Origin: Porticoccaceae bacterium
Lineage (GTDB): Bacteria; Pseudomonadota; Gammaproteobacteria; Pseudomonadales; Porticoccaceae
Reading direction: 5' to 3'
NCBI GenBank assembly: GCA_003448675.1
Contig: DLXZ01000024.1
Span: forward strand, 529-14,629
Length of the DNA stretch: 14,101 nucleotides
The notes under the pieces were generated by a model that made no database searches, had not been told where the DNA came from, and saw nothing but the letters and a program-made list of their open reading frames with translations. Below, one piece after another: positions 6,384 through 14,101 of the stretch. Both the position numbers and the translations under genes were made by a program. Each line of letters begins with the position of its first letter. Position 1 is the first letter of the stretch.

Positions 6384-8216
6384 ATGCCGACCTATCGCTC
6401 CCACACCACCACCAAAGGCCGCAATATGGCAGGCGCCCGTTCGCTGTGGCGCGCCACTGGCATGAAGGACGAGGACTTTGATAAGCCCATAATCGCCGTG
6501 GCCAATTCCTTCACCCAGTTCGTACCCGGCCATGTCCACCTGAAAGACCTGGGCCAGTTGGTAATTGGTGAAATCGAAAAAGCCGGCGGCGTGGGTAAGG
6601 AATTCAACACCATCGCCGTCGACGACGGCATCGCCATGGGCCATGACGGCATGCTCTATTCACTGCCCTCGCGAGACATCATCGCCGATTCCGTGGAATA
6701 CATGGTCAACGCCCATTGCGCCGACGCCCTGGTGTGCATTTCCAACTGCGACAAGATTACCCCCGGAATGCTGATGGCGGCCCTGCGGTTGAACATCCCC
6801 ACCGTGTTTGTTTCTGGTGGCCCCATGGAAGCGGGTAAAACCAAACTGGCGGACACCAAGCTGGATTTGGTCGACGCCATGGTCATCGCAGTGGATGACA
6901 GCGCCAGCGACGAGCTGGTCGAAGAGTACGAGCGTTCCGCTTGTCCCACCTGCGGCTCCTGTTCCGGCATGTTCACCGCCAACTCCATGAACTGCCTGAC
7001 CGAGGCCCTGGGTTTGTCCCTACCGGGTAACGGCTCGGTACTGGCTACCCACGCCGACCGCAAGCGCCTGTTTCTGGAAGCCGGTCGCCTGGTGGTCGAA
7101 AACGCACGCAAATACTACGAACAGGATGACGCCAGCGTCCTGCCCCGCTCGGTGGCCTGCTTTAAAGCCTTTGAAAATGCCATGAGTCTGGACATCGCCA
7201 TGGGCGGCTCCACCAACACGATCCTGCACCTACTGGCGGCGGCTCAGGAAGCCGAGGTGGATTTCACCATGGCTGACATCGACCGCCTGTCTCACAAGGT
7301 TCCCCACCTGAGCAAAGTAGCACCCAGCACGCCGCTCTATCATATGGAAGATGTTCACCGGGCCGGCGGTGTGCTGAGTATTCTGGCCGAGCTGGATCGC
7401 GGCGGCCTACTCCACGCGGACCTGCCAACGATTTACGCCAGTAGCCTGCGCCAGGCGCTGGATGAATGGGACATCATGAACCAGCCGAGCGAGGCGGTAG
7501 CAAAATTCTATTGCGCCGGGCCGGCGGGCATCCCCACCCAGACGGCTTTCAGCCAGGACACCCGCTGGCCAAGCCTGGATGACGACCGCGCGGGCGGCTG
7601 TATTCGTAGCGTCGAAAACGCCTACAGCAAGGACGGCGGTCTCGCGGTGCTCTACGGTAACATCGCCCAGGATGGCTGCGTGGTGAAAACCGCCGGCGTT
7701 GACGAGTCCATCCTGGTCTTTGAAGGCCCCGCCCACGTCTGTGAAAGCCAGGAAGCCGCCGTTGAAAACATTCTGGCCGGCAAGGTCAAACCCGGCGATG
7801 TCGTGGTGATTCGCTACGAAGGCCCCCGGGGCGGCCCGGGAATGCAGGAGATGCTCTACCCAACCAGTTACCTGAAATCCAAGGGACTCGGCAAGGTTTG
7901 TGCCCTGATCACGGACGGTCGGTTTTCCGGTGGCACCTCTGGCCTGTCCATCGGCCATTGTTCACCGGAAGCCGCCGCCGGGGGCAATATCGGAGTGATC
8001 GAAAGCGGCGATCTGATTCAAATCGACATTCCCAATCGCACCATTAACGTCAAACTCAGTGACGAAGAACTCAGCCACCGCCGCCACGCCCAGGAAGCCA
8101 GGGGCTGGAAACCCGTTGAAGCACGGCCACGCCAGGTCAGTAGCGCCCTGAAAGCCTATGCCAAGCTGGCTACCAGTGCCGACAAAGGCGCTGTGAGAGA
8201 CTTGTCCCAGCTCTAG
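6384..8216 (+). CDS. ilvD: Dihydroxy-acid dehydratase
   Basis: IlvD dehydrates 2,3-dihydroxyisovalerate and 2,3-dihydroxy-3-methylvalerate to the 2-keto acid precursors of valine and isoleucine. It is a cytoplasmic iron-sulphur enzyme. The 610 aa match the long E. coli/Pseudomonas form (616 aa). Cluster and metal ligands are present: Asp81 (VDDGIAMGH), CISNCDK (Cys122, Asp123, Lys124), CPTCGSC (Cys193) and MQEMLYPTS, with the catalytic serine in [12 protein letters not shown]. The C-terminus [15 protein letters not shown] is typical. I place the start at the ATG at 6384 ([19 protein letters not shown]), which lines up with E. coli MPKYRSATTT and has AAGGG upstream. The frame stays open for 51 more codons up to an ATG at 6231, but that extension is not conserved and would overlap the promoter. 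It is a single gene, with no other ilv gene visible nearby. Confidence 0.97.
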   Translation: MPTYRSHTTTKGRNMAGARSLWRATGMKDEDFDKPIIAVANSFTQFVPGHVHLKDLGQLVIGEIEKAGGVGKEFNTIAVDDGIAMGHDGMLYSLPSRDIIADSVEYMVNAHCADALVCISNCDKITPGMLMAALRLNIPTVFVSGGPMEAGKTKLADTKLDLVDAMVIAVDDSASDELVEEYERSACPTCGSCSGMFTANSMNCLTEALGLSLPGNGSVLATHADRKRLFLEAGRLVVENARKYYEQDDASVLPRSVACFKAFENAMSLDIAMGGSTNTILHLLAAAQEAEVDFTMADIDRLSHKVPHLSKVAPSTPLYHMEDVHRAGGVLSILAELDRGGLLHADLPTIYASSLRQALDEWDIMNQPSEAVAKFYCAGPAGIPTQTAFSQDTRWPSLDDDRAGGCIRSVENAYSKDGGLAVLYGNIAQDGCVVKTAGVDESILVFEGPAHVCESQEAAVENILAGKVKPGDVVVIRYEGPRGGPGMQEMLYPTSYLKSKGLGKVCALITDGRFSGGTSGLSIGHCSPEAAAGGNIGVIESGDLIQIDIPNRTINVKLSDEELSHRRHAQEARGWKPVEARPRQVSSALKAYAKLATSADKGAVRDLSQL

Positions 8217-8252
8217 GGGAGTACTGATTTTCTAAATTCAGTTCAGATAATG

Positions 8253-8289
8253 AGAAATGGGCGGACGTAATCCACGCTCGTCCATTTCT
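8253..8289 (+). terminator. Hairpin downstream of ilvD, without a T-run
   Basis: Arms AGAAATGGGCG (8253-8263) and CGTCCATTTCT (8279-8289) pair over 11 bp with one G-U and enclose a 15-nt loop. It lies 37 nt after the ilvD stop. The bases after it (TATGACTTA) are not a T-tract, so it is not a textbook intrinsic terminator. It may be a 3'-end stabilising structure or a weak or factor-assisted terminator. Confidence 0.4.
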
Positions 8290-8491
8290 TATGACTTACT
8301 GATATAACCGCCAGCCGAACATCATATACTGGTCGATTCCTACTTTTAGTGATTGTTAAATACCGATCTACCGCGCTAGCATAGACGAATCACCAAACGA
8401 CGGCGCCAAACACGACCTCGTCCCTGGAACAAATAAAATAATTCGTAAAACAATAATTAGGGCTATCGCCCAAACACGGACGGAATAATAA

Positions 8492-9838
8492 ATGAGCACT
8501 TCGAGGCCCTCCCGGGAGGCTGCCCCCGCGCCGCCAACAGAAAACCCACCCAGCCAGGACATTCCCCTTTTAGACTACCGCCGCACCGGTTACAGAAGCT
8601 ACGTACTGGCTCTTTTAACCGTCGTATACGCCTTTAATTTTATTGATCGCCAGATTCTCGTGATTCTACAAGAGCCGATAAAAGCCGAGCTCGGCCTGTC
8701 GGATACCCAGCTTGGCCTGTTAACCGGCTTCGCCTTCGCCGCTTTTTATGTGGTTTGCGGTATTCCCATCGCCAAATGGGCCGAGCATTCCACCCGGCGA
8801 TCCATTATTGCGCTGGCTATTACCATCTGGAGCTCCATGACCGCTATATCCGGCCTGGTCCAGAACTATACTCAGCTGCTCCTGGCCCGCATCGGCGTCG
8901 GCGTCGGCGAATCCGGGGGCAGCCCTCCAGCCCACTCCATGCTATCCGACATCTACCCACCGGAGAAAAGGGCCACGGCGCTGTCTATTTACTCCACGGG
9001 CGTCAATATCGGGGTGCTGATCGGCTTTTTACTGGGCGGCTGGATTAATGAGTTTTTTGGTTGGCGCATGGCGTTTTTTGTGGTCGGCCTACCGGGAATT
9101 CTCGTGGCCATCATGCTCAGATTTACCGTTATCGAGCCTGCCAGGGGCATGTCGCAAAATATCACCGCCGATAGCGACGCGCCCGGCATCGGCCAAACCA
9201 TCAAGTTTTTATTTAGTCGACTGACTTTCGTCCATCTGGCGCTCGCATGCGGCTTGCAGGCTTTTACTGGCTACGGCACCGGTACCTGGACGCCATCTTT
9301 TTTTATTCGCTCCCACGAGATGAGTGTGGGTGAAATCGGCACCTGGATGGCTTTCGTCCAGGGCGGTTCGGGGATAGTAGGCACTATTATCGGCGGCTAC
9401 GTCGCTGACCGGCTCGGCGCCATGGACAAGCGCTGGTACTGTCTGGTGCCCTGTATCGCGGGACTAATCGCCATGCCGATGATGGTATCGGTGTACATCA
9501 TCCCCCACGCCGAAGCTGCTCTTTTGATGAAAATCCCACCAACCGTGCTTTACTACACCTATATTGGCGCCAGCCTGGCGGCGGCTCACGCCCTGGTCGG
9601 AGTGCGGATGCGAGCCCTGACTTCGGCAATCCTGATGTTCGTGCTCAACCTGATCGGCATGGGCCTGGGGCCACTGGCCATCGGTATGCTCAGCGACGCA
9701 CTCGAGCCACACTTCGGTATCGAATCACTGCGTTATTCGTTGATTATTTTCGGTGTCACCGCGCCGCTCTGGGCTGCCTTCCACTTCTGGAAAGCCGGTC
9801 ACACAATCAACCAGGATGTTGATAATGCACCTGTATAA
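8492..9838 (+). CDS. Spinster-like major facilitator superfamily transporter
   Basis: A 448-aa inner-membrane carrier with about 12 predicted helices and a soluble Pro-rich N-terminus (1-30). Family marks are FNFIDRQILVILQEPIKAEL (48-67), LGLSDTQLGLLTGFAFA (67-83), the motif A variant GIPIAKWAEHSTRR (90-103) in place of the usual GxLaDrxGRR, and RIGVGVGESGGSPPAHSMLSD (133-153) with FGWRMAFFVVGLPG (189-202). This set is typical of bacterial spinster-like (Spns) MFS proteins. The substrate is unknown; relatives in sphingomonads and marine gammaproteobacteria often sit beside TonB-dependent receptors, as here. The ATG at 8492 has only a weak GGA upstream. A 275-nt gap separates it from ilvD, so it is probably transcribed on its own. 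It converges on a TonB-dependent receptor gene with a shared terminator between them. Confidence 0.92.
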   Translation: MSTSRPSREAAPAPPTENPPSQDIPLLDYRRTGYRSYVLALLTVVYAFNFIDRQILVILQEPIKAELGLSDTQLGLLTGFAFAAFYVVCGIPIAKWAEHSTRRSIIALAITIWSSMTAISGLVQNYTQLLLARIGVGVGESGGSPPAHSMLSDIYPPEKRATALSIYSTGVNIGVLIGFLLGGWINEFFGWRMAFFVVGLPGILVAIMLRFTVIEPARGMSQNITADSDAPGIGQTIKFLFSRLTFVHLALACGLQAFTGYGTGTWTPSFFIRSHEMSVGEIGTWMAFVQGGSGIVGTIIGGYVADRLGAMDKRWYCLVPCIAGLIAMPMMVSVYIIPHAEAALLMKIPPTVLYYTYIGASLAAAHALVGVRMRALTSAILMFVLNLIGMGLGPLAIGMLSDALEPHFGIESLRYSLIIFGVTAPLWAAFHFWKAGHTINQDVDNAPV

Positions 9839-9999
9839 ACGCTTTTAGTACGTAGCGCGACAACCAATCAATAGCATGACCTCAAGCATCCAAATCACTT
9901 GCTTGTCCCCAATATGGAGAAAAATGCCAACAGCATTAACCTCCACCTGTTTTTATAGCAAGCCCAGTTAGATAAAGAGAGACCAGTATTGCGCCCACT

Positions 10000-10026
10000 A
10001 AAAAGCCCCCATATTGGGGGCTTTTT
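10000..10026. terminator. Strong bidirectional intrinsic terminator between MFS and TonB-dependent receptor genes
   Basis: A perfect 11-bp stem, AAAAAGCCCCC (10000-10010) against GGGGGCTTTTT (10016-10026), with a 5-nt loop ATATT. The A/T-flanked symmetry makes it functional in both directions, fitting the convergent genes that end at 9838 (+) and 10058 (-). The 160 nt between the MFS stop and this hairpin shows no gene. Confidence 0.93.
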
Positions 10027-10057
10027 ATACAACAAAGGCTGTTAATGTTAAGAGGTA

Positions 10058-12391
10058 CTAGTACTGATACTCTAGCTCAACACCGACAACCCGGCCCTTC
10101 TTGATGGGGGCAAAAGATGTTGCACCTGGAATAATGGTGAATTGGGTAACTCGCTGAACCTGATCCAGCAGGTTTTTACCAAACAAGCTGGCTTTCCATT
10201 TACCATCATTGGTCATAAACGATATACCTGCCGTCAATTCATCATGAGAGGAAAGATCATCAACATTAGAATCGCTAAAAAACCCTGCAGTACGATGACT
10301 GTAACCAATACGAGTGGAGATTAAACCTGCGTCGATAGGGATATCGTAGTTAGCGCCAACACTACCCGTCCATCGGGACAAGCGGGGAAGAACCAATTGT
10401 TTATCATCGCCATTCACCACTCCGTCGCGATTTAGGTCATCGCCCACTTCCTTGTATTCGCCATCCAAATAACCGACATTCATAAACAACAGCAAGTTAT
10501 CGGTAGCCAACCAATTAATATCCATTTCAATGCCTCTAATATCGGCATCAGCCGTATTACGAATACTCTGCACGGCGTTACCCGGATTATCCGGGTCATT
10601 AAAGATGACTTCGCGAATCATGTCCTCAACTTGGTTGAGAAACATCGCGACATTGAAGCGCACCCGGCCATCGTTCCATTCTGACTTCATTCCCAGTTCC
10701 CAGGTATTCTGGCTCTCCTCATCCCAGGGACCCGGCCGTTGGGTTGGGCTTGTCAGGCGCATGTTGTAGCCACCGCTACGAAAGCCCTTGGCCCAACTAA
10801 AATAGAGGTGGGATGTATCGTTGAAGTAGTACTGAAATGCCACCCTCGGCGTCACATTCGACCAGCTCTCAGCGTCGATAAAATCCGGGCCACACTTAAT
10901 CTGCGGTTCAAACAAACAACCGATGCTTACCGGCAAACCTGGCAAATCACCTGGGCTCGAGACAAAAGCCCCGGCGGCTTCTACATCCTTTTCCTCGTCG
11001 GTATAGCGAATACCCAAAGACATTGTCAAATTGTCATATAACTGATAATCGCCATTCACGAAAACACCCCATGTCTCGTGTTCCAATTCGCCGCCGTAGG
11101 TAAAGCGAGGAGTTTTGCTACCCCCAATGGGAATCGAACTAAGATCCCTATGGCCAGCCATCGAAATATTCTGCGTAAAGAAGTAGCCACCGACAGTGAG
11201 CGCCAGACGGTCATCCAGAAAAGTTCCCGCGTATCTTAGCTCTTCACTGAATTGTTCCTGATCGATTTTAGCTCCTGTATGAAACTCAAATACATTAGGC
11301 GCACCAACATCTGGAATGTCAGTACCCCCATCAAGATCACCATCCGACTCCTCATTGACCTTGCGATAAGCGGTTATATTGGTAAAGGTGCCATTACCAA
11401 AATCCACATCGTAAGTGGTTTCTGAAATTAAGTGCATCCAACGGGCGTTGTTAAACTGTCCAATCTCCTCACTATCTGGGTTAACGTGGGTTGCCACCTT
11501 AAAATCGCCCACAGGATTCAAGCTGTTATAGGGAATCGCCTGATCACCACGGTCCTCCCCTCGTTCGTAAATCAATGTAGTTTCAAGGTCTTCGGAGATT
11601 GTCCAGGTAACGGCTGGGCGGATAATGTAAGTTTCGGCCTCGCCAAAATTATCATTCCCCGTGGCCACATCTTCAAAATACCCGTCATCGTCTCGACCAT
11701 ACAAAGCTAACTTGCCCGATAACACATCGGGAATCAAAGACCCTGTTGTCACAAGGCCGTATACCTGATCATTATCATCAGTCACACTCGCTTTGGCTTT
11801 GAATGTGAAATCGTGGCTGGGCCGCGTGGTTCGCATGGTTACAGCACCACCGGTCACATTCCGGCCAAATAAAACCCCCTGCGGACCACGCAATACTTCC
11901 ATACCCTCTAGGTCGAACATATCGTAGAGAGCACCGTGGCTCATCCCCAGGTACATACCATCGATAAACACACCAACCGTGGGATCCACCGATGGAATGG
12001 AACTGTTGATGCCCTGGCCACGAATGGAAAAGTTAGCCGTACCCCGGGTCGTACCTACCGAATCCAGTTGTACATTGGGCATGGAAAATGACATCTCTTC
12101 CAGATTACGTACTTGCAAAGCCTCAAGCTGCTCACCGCTGTAGGCGGTCATGGCGATAGGCACATCCTGCACTTCCTCCGCGGTGGATTTTTTCCGCGAA
12201 GTGGTAACGACCTCTTCCATCAAAAGCGCGGCAGTGCCTCTCGCTTTTGGCGTCGCGGCGATCTCGTCCTCACTTATCGTTGAGACAGCGGCAGGTACTT
12301 CATCGGCACCTAAGGTCGTGATCGACCACATAGCAACGACTGAAACAACAACTGCCATATAAAGGGTTTTAATTACTGGTGGATTTTTCAT
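10058..12391 (-). CDS. TonB-dependent outer-membrane receptor
   Basis: A 777-aa outer-membrane active transporter that imports a bound ligand into the periplasm using energy from TonB-ExbB-ExbD. Domain order: signal peptide (1 to about 29, hydrophobic VIKTLYMAVVVSVVAMW, ending TTLGA), TonB-box-like MEEVVTTSRKK (58-68), plug domain (about 74-190, with DVPIAMTAYSGEQLE, FSIRGQG, VFIDGMYLG, VLRGPQGVLFGRNVTGGAV), then the beta barrel to the C-terminus. The last strand, VVGVELEYQY, ends in an aromatic residue as usual for barrel assembly. Two cysteines at 492 and 500 may form a loop disulphide. An EF-hand-like loop, DLNRDGVVNGDD, begins at residue 652. Plug and barrel type resemble the broad group found in Cellvibrionales and sphingomonads, so the ligand (siderophore, vitamin, sugar or hydrocarbon derivative) is not predictable. 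Start: ATG at 12391 with GAGG 8 nt upstream. Confidence 0.96.
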   Translation of the reverse strand: MKNPPVIKTLYMAVVVSVVAMWSITTLGADEVPAAVSTISEDEIAATPKARGTAALLMEEVVTTSRKKSTAEEVQDVPIAMTAYSGEQLEALQVRNLEEMSFSMPNVQLDSVGTTRGTANFSIRGQGINSSIPSVDPTVGVFIDGMYLGMSHGALYDMFDLEGMEVLRGPQGVLFGRNVTGGAVTMRTTRPSHDFTFKAKASVTDDNDQVYGLVTTGSLIPDVLSGKLALYGRDDDGYFEDVATGNDNFGEAETYIIRPAVTWTISEDLETTLIYERGEDRGDQAIPYNSLNPVGDFKVATHVNPDSEEIGQFNNARWMHLISETTYDVDFGNGTFTNITAYRKVNEESDGDLDGGTDIPDVGAPNVFEFHTGAKIDQEQFSEELRYAGTFLDDRLALTVGGYFFTQNISMAGHRDLSSIPIGGSKTPRFTYGGELEHETWGVFVNGDYQLYDNLTMSLGIRYTDEEKDVEAAGAFVSSPGDLPGLPVSIGCLFEPQIKCGPDFIDAESWSNVTPRVAFQYYFNDTSHLYFSWAKGFRSGGYNMRLTSPTQRPGPWDEESQNTWELGMKSEWNDGRVRFNVAMFLNQVEDMIREVIFNDPDNPGNAVQSIRNTADADIRGIEMDINWLATDNLLLFMNVGYLDGEYKEVGDDLNRDGVVNGDDKQLVLPRLSRWTGSVGANYDIPIDAGLISTRIGYSHRTAGFFSDSNVDDLSSHDELTAGISFMTNDGKWKASLFGKNLLDQVQRVTQFTIIPGATSFAPIKKGRVVGVELEYQY

Positions 12392-12465
12392 TGTGCATCC
12401 TCAGTTTTTCGTTATTACTCTTATTAGGTATCAAAACTGCAGACTTCTTTGATAATAGCGTCTTA

Positions 12466-12483
12466 GGTAACGCCGACGGTACC
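12466..12483. promoter_or_regulatory. Imperfect palindrome upstream of the TonB-dependent receptor, possible operator
   Basis: GGTAACGCCGACGGTACC matches its own reverse complement at 14 of 18 positions. It lies 75 nt upstream of the receptor start codon, in a plausible place for a repressor or activator site. It does not look like a Fur box (not A/T-rich GATAAT-like). No regulator gene is adjacent, so the assignment rests on symmetry and position only. Confidence 0.25.
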
Positions 12484-12498
12484 ATTTTGATTGTAGGT

Positions 12499-12702
12499 CT
12501 AGCCCTCCTCCACGTTAACTAAACTAGCCGTGCAACGACCCGTTCTCAGCGCCCCTGGAAACACCTGTAATAATGCATAAACGTTATAGAGAAGTGTTCC
12601 TTCAACACTATCGCATACATGGTATCGAAACCGACTGCCATTGCAAGCCCCGGCAATTTCCATATTTTCCTCAGTTAAATCGTTGTTTCCATCATTCAGC
12701 AA
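12499..12702 (-). CDS. Small open frame, doubtful gene
   Basis: A 67-codon frame from a TTG (12702) to a TAG at 12499, with ATG codons only further inside. The frame stays open upstream to a TAG near 12737, about 79 codons in all, without a good start or ribosome binding site. The translation (LLNDGNNDLTEEN near the start, then GACNGSRFRYHVCD) is compositionally plausible protein but matches no family I recognise. It could be a decayed fragment of a secreted protein or chance. It sits 108 nt upstream of the receptor gene on the same strand. Confidence 0.2.
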   Translation of the reverse strand: MLNDGNNDLTEENMEIAGACNGSRFRYHVCDSVEGTLLYNVYALLQVFPGALRTGRCTASLVNVEEG

Positions 12703-12801
12703 TGAGAAAGCAGTGAAACCCGGTTCAATATCGAAGGCCTAGAAATTAGACTTATTATGGCGAAGCCACACGGTTTGAGCTAGACTGAGCGCATGCCGAT
12801 G

Positions 12802-12807
12802 TATAAT
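12802..12807 (+). promoter_or_regulatory. Candidate -10 element of exbD
   Basis: A perfect TATAAT lies 31 nt before the exbD ATG, placing transcription start near 12814. No convincing -35 is found at 16-18 nt. A TTGAGC is 21 nt upstream, which is too far. The match suggests exbD has its own short-leader promoter. Confidence 0.33.
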
Positions 12808-12838
12808 CCATAAAATTCGTGAAACAGGCATTTTTTTG

Positions 12839-13246
12839 ATGGCGCTTAGCAGAAGAAAAACCGAAGACGAATCACAAATTGACCTCACGCCCATGCTGGA
12901 CGTGGTTTTCATCATGTTGATTTTTTTTATCGTTACCGCAACGTTTATCAACGAAACCGCAATTGATGTTCAACGCCCGCCAACCACCGATGAGCCTCCT
13001 CCGGATGAGGAGAACAAGAACATTGTCTTTCTGGTAGGACCGAATGGCAATATTACCCTTGAAGGCAGAAACATCGACGTACGCTCGGTACGTGCAAATG
13101 TAGAACGTTTGCGGGCGGAGAATCCCCAGGCAAAAGTTGTTATCGCAGCCAACCCGGAAGCAAAATCATCGATTTATATAAAAATTGCTGATCAGGCTCG
13201 CGAAGCGGGCATCTTCGATATATCACTGGCGACAGAAGCAAAATAG
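12839..13246 (+). CDS. exbD: ExbD/TolR family biopolymer transport protein
   Basis: ExbD works with ExbB to pass proton-motive force to TonB for outer-membrane receptors. The 135 aa show the whole family plan: a short cytoplasmic N-terminus, one membrane helix (about 22-38, DVVFIMLIFFIVTATF) preceded by IDLTPMLD with the proton-pathway Asp21, a Pro/Asp/Glu-rich linker (PPTTDEPPPDEEN, 47-59), and a periplasmic domain with NIVFLVGPNGNITLEGR (61-77) and AKVVIAANPEAKSSIYIKIAD (98-118). I use the ATG at 12839; a TTG one codon earlier is possible. The ribosome binding site is weak (AGG). It is not preceded by exbB or followed by tonB on its strand, which is unusual. It diverges from the TonB-dependent receptor and converges with the TPR gene. 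The family is certain; which TonB complex it serves is inferred. Confidence 0.93.
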   Translation: MALSRRKTEDESQIDLTPMLDVVFIMLIFFIVTATFINETAIDVQRPPTTDEPPPDEENKNIVFLVGPNGNITLEGRNIDVRSVRANVERLRAENPQAKVVIAANPEAKSSIYIKIADQAREAGIFDISLATEAK

Positions 13247-13336
13247 TGGAAACCCTGGACAAACTGCTCCTCCGCGACACCTCGGAGAAAAGGATACTAG
13301 AACAATATTGCTAAAACGATTCCCGTCATACCCGAA

Positions 13337-14101
13337 TCAGGCTCGAGTACAGCCCGCTATATTAGCTCCCATCTCAATAAGTTTTTCGCGCCTGGCCCCT
13401 TCACGGCGGGAATATTCAATCCATTTGTCCGCGAATTTTCTCGACCGTTTGTCCTGGGAAGCCTTCTCAAAAGCCTTAATGGCATCGTTATAGCAGTTGA
13501 GATTGAGCTGCGCATTGCCCAAGACCATATAGGTCAGATCATTGCGCTTTAGACCACCTTTATTGAGTGCGTTACGAGACGCCCTAACCGCTTTCTTATC
13601 GTCGCCGATATCCAGGTAAACTCCCGCAAGGCGGGCCCAGATTTTGCCCTGGTCCGATAACTTGGCAGCTTGCTCTAGCGCTGATCTGGCTTTGTCTCCC
13701 TCTTGCGCCTGCTGCCATGCGTGGCCCAAAAATTCCATATTTTTTGAGGTGACTGGGATGACCGAATCCTTGATACCCTTTTCCACTACTTTTGCCGCCA
13801 GATAAGGTGAATCGGCGCCGATAAACAAATAGGCCAGGCCGAGTAACTCTTTCTCTTTCAATTCAACGCCAGCCAGATACAAAACCTCATTCGTTATCAG
13901 TTGATTTATTTCCTGATCCAGCTCCCCGTACATACCGCCGAGCTGCCGCCAGTAACTGTACTTTGGATAATGCTTTATCAGCTTTTTTAATACTCCCACT
14001 ACGCGACGATAATCCTTTTTGTCATAGTAGAGAACGCGCTGCAGGCCCCACCAGTTTTCCTTGGGGGTATTACCCTTTTTTTGCCATTCATCAATCGCTT
14101 C
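13337..14101 (-). CDS. TPR-repeat protein of the exbB/exbD/tonB operon type, 3' part (5' end beyond window)
   Basis: The visible 254 C-terminal residues form an alpha-helical TPR-type repeat protein. The frame is open to the window edge, so the start lies outside. Repeat-like units include WWGLQRVLYYDKKDYRRVVGV, YSYWRQLGGMYGELDQ, KIWARLAGVYLDIGDDKKAV and DLTYMVLGNAQLNLNCYNDA, followed by IKAFEKASQDKRSRKFADKW. KHYPKYSYWRQLGGMYGE and the terminal DKRSRKFADKWIEYSRRE resemble the periplasmic TPR protein that ends many ExbB-ExbB-ExbD-ExbD-TonB operons in Cellvibrionales and Alteromonadales. By that model the TonB and Exb genes would lie just right of the window, transcribed leftward. It converges with exbD over a 90-nt gap that has no clear terminator. 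The family call rests on recall of these signatures, so the role in TonB energisation is inferred. Confidence 0.82.
   Translation of the reverse strand, partial: EAIDEWQKKGNTPKENWWGLQRVLYYDKKDYRRVVGVLKKLIKHYPKYSYWRQLGGMYGELDQEINQLITNEVLYLAGVELKEKELLGLAYLFIGADSPYLAAKVVEKGIKDSVIPVTSKNMEFLGHAWQQAQEGDKARSALEQAAKLSDQGKIWARLAGVYLDIGDDKKAVRASRNALNKGGLKRNDLTYMVLGNAQLNLNCYNDAIKAFEKASQDKRSRKFADKWIEYSRREGARREKLIEMGANIAGCTRA

Larger units (their letters stand above)
12392..12838. other. 447-nt intergenic region between the TonB-dependent receptor and exbD
   Basis: This divergent gap holds the upstream regions of both flanking genes. Visible in it are an imperfect 18-bp palindrome (12466-12483), an open minus-strand frame (about 12499-12738) of uncertain reality, and a perfect TATAAT (12802-12807) before exbD. 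No exbB, RNA gene or repeat element is seen, and no convincing promoter for the receptor could be chosen by eye. Confidence 0.6.

Noticed and set aside
7407..7958. Minus-strand open frame of 183 codons inside ilvD
   Set aside because: It is a shadow of the strongly conserved ilvD frame, with no independent signal or ribosome binding site.
12739..12951. Minus-strand 70-codon frame overlapping the exbD start
   Set aside because: It is antisense to the clearly coding ExbD N-terminus and has no ribosome binding site or family likeness.
13247..13336. Small hairpin (CTCCG/CGGAG, 13270-13287) between exbD and the TPR gene
   Set aside because: The stem is only 5 bp with no T-run on either strand, too weak to call a terminator.

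Overview
This window looks like a chromosomal segment of a marine-type gammaproteobacterium. The best guess is Cellvibrionales or a relative (Halieaceae, Spongiibacteraceae or Cellvibrionaceae-like). The arguments are Pseudomonas/Cellvibrio-like ArgE, ArgA, GlnE and long-form IlvD proteins, a spinster-like MFS carrier beside a large TonB-dependent receptor, an ExbD, and a TPR protein of the kind that closes exbB/exbD/tonB operons in these bacteria. No species can be named from sequence alone. I see no tRNA, rRNA, CRISPR array, insertion sequence or phage gene.

Left part (1-4650) is core nitrogen and arginine metabolism. The 5' part of glnE (glutamine synthetase adenylyltransferase/removase) runs leftward off the window edge from a TTG start. 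Divergent from it are argE (N-acetylornithine deacetylase) and argA (N-acetylglutamate synthase), closed by a clear intrinsic terminator. ArgA makes N-acetylglutamate at the start of the arginine pathway and ArgE removes the acetyl group at the ornithine step. GlnE adjusts glutamine synthetase, and therefore glutamate/glutamine supply.

Middle (4700-8220): a leftward three-gene cluster encodes a four-helix membrane protein, a METTL7-like SAM methyltransferase and a small antibiotic-biosynthesis-monooxygenase-fold protein. Its substrate is unknown. Divergent from it is ilvD (dihydroxyacid dehydratase, branched-chain amino acid synthesis), whose start I place 51 codons downstream of the first in-frame ATG.

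Right part (8220-14101) is envelope transport. A spinster-like MFS carrier (rightward) and a TonB-dependent outer-membrane receptor (leftward) converge on a shared strong bidirectional terminator. Together they could move one small molecule across the outer and inner membranes, with the TonB system supplying energy at the outer membrane. After a 447-nt stretch with no confident gene comes a stand-alone exbD (rightward). It converges with the 3' part of a TPR gene (leftward, running off the right edge) that probably belongs to a TonB-energising operon outside the window.

Most of the window is ordinary. The parts worth a second look are the membrane protein/methyltransferase/ABM cluster, the lone exbD, the EF-hand-like loop in the receptor, and several small regulatory-looking palindromes.
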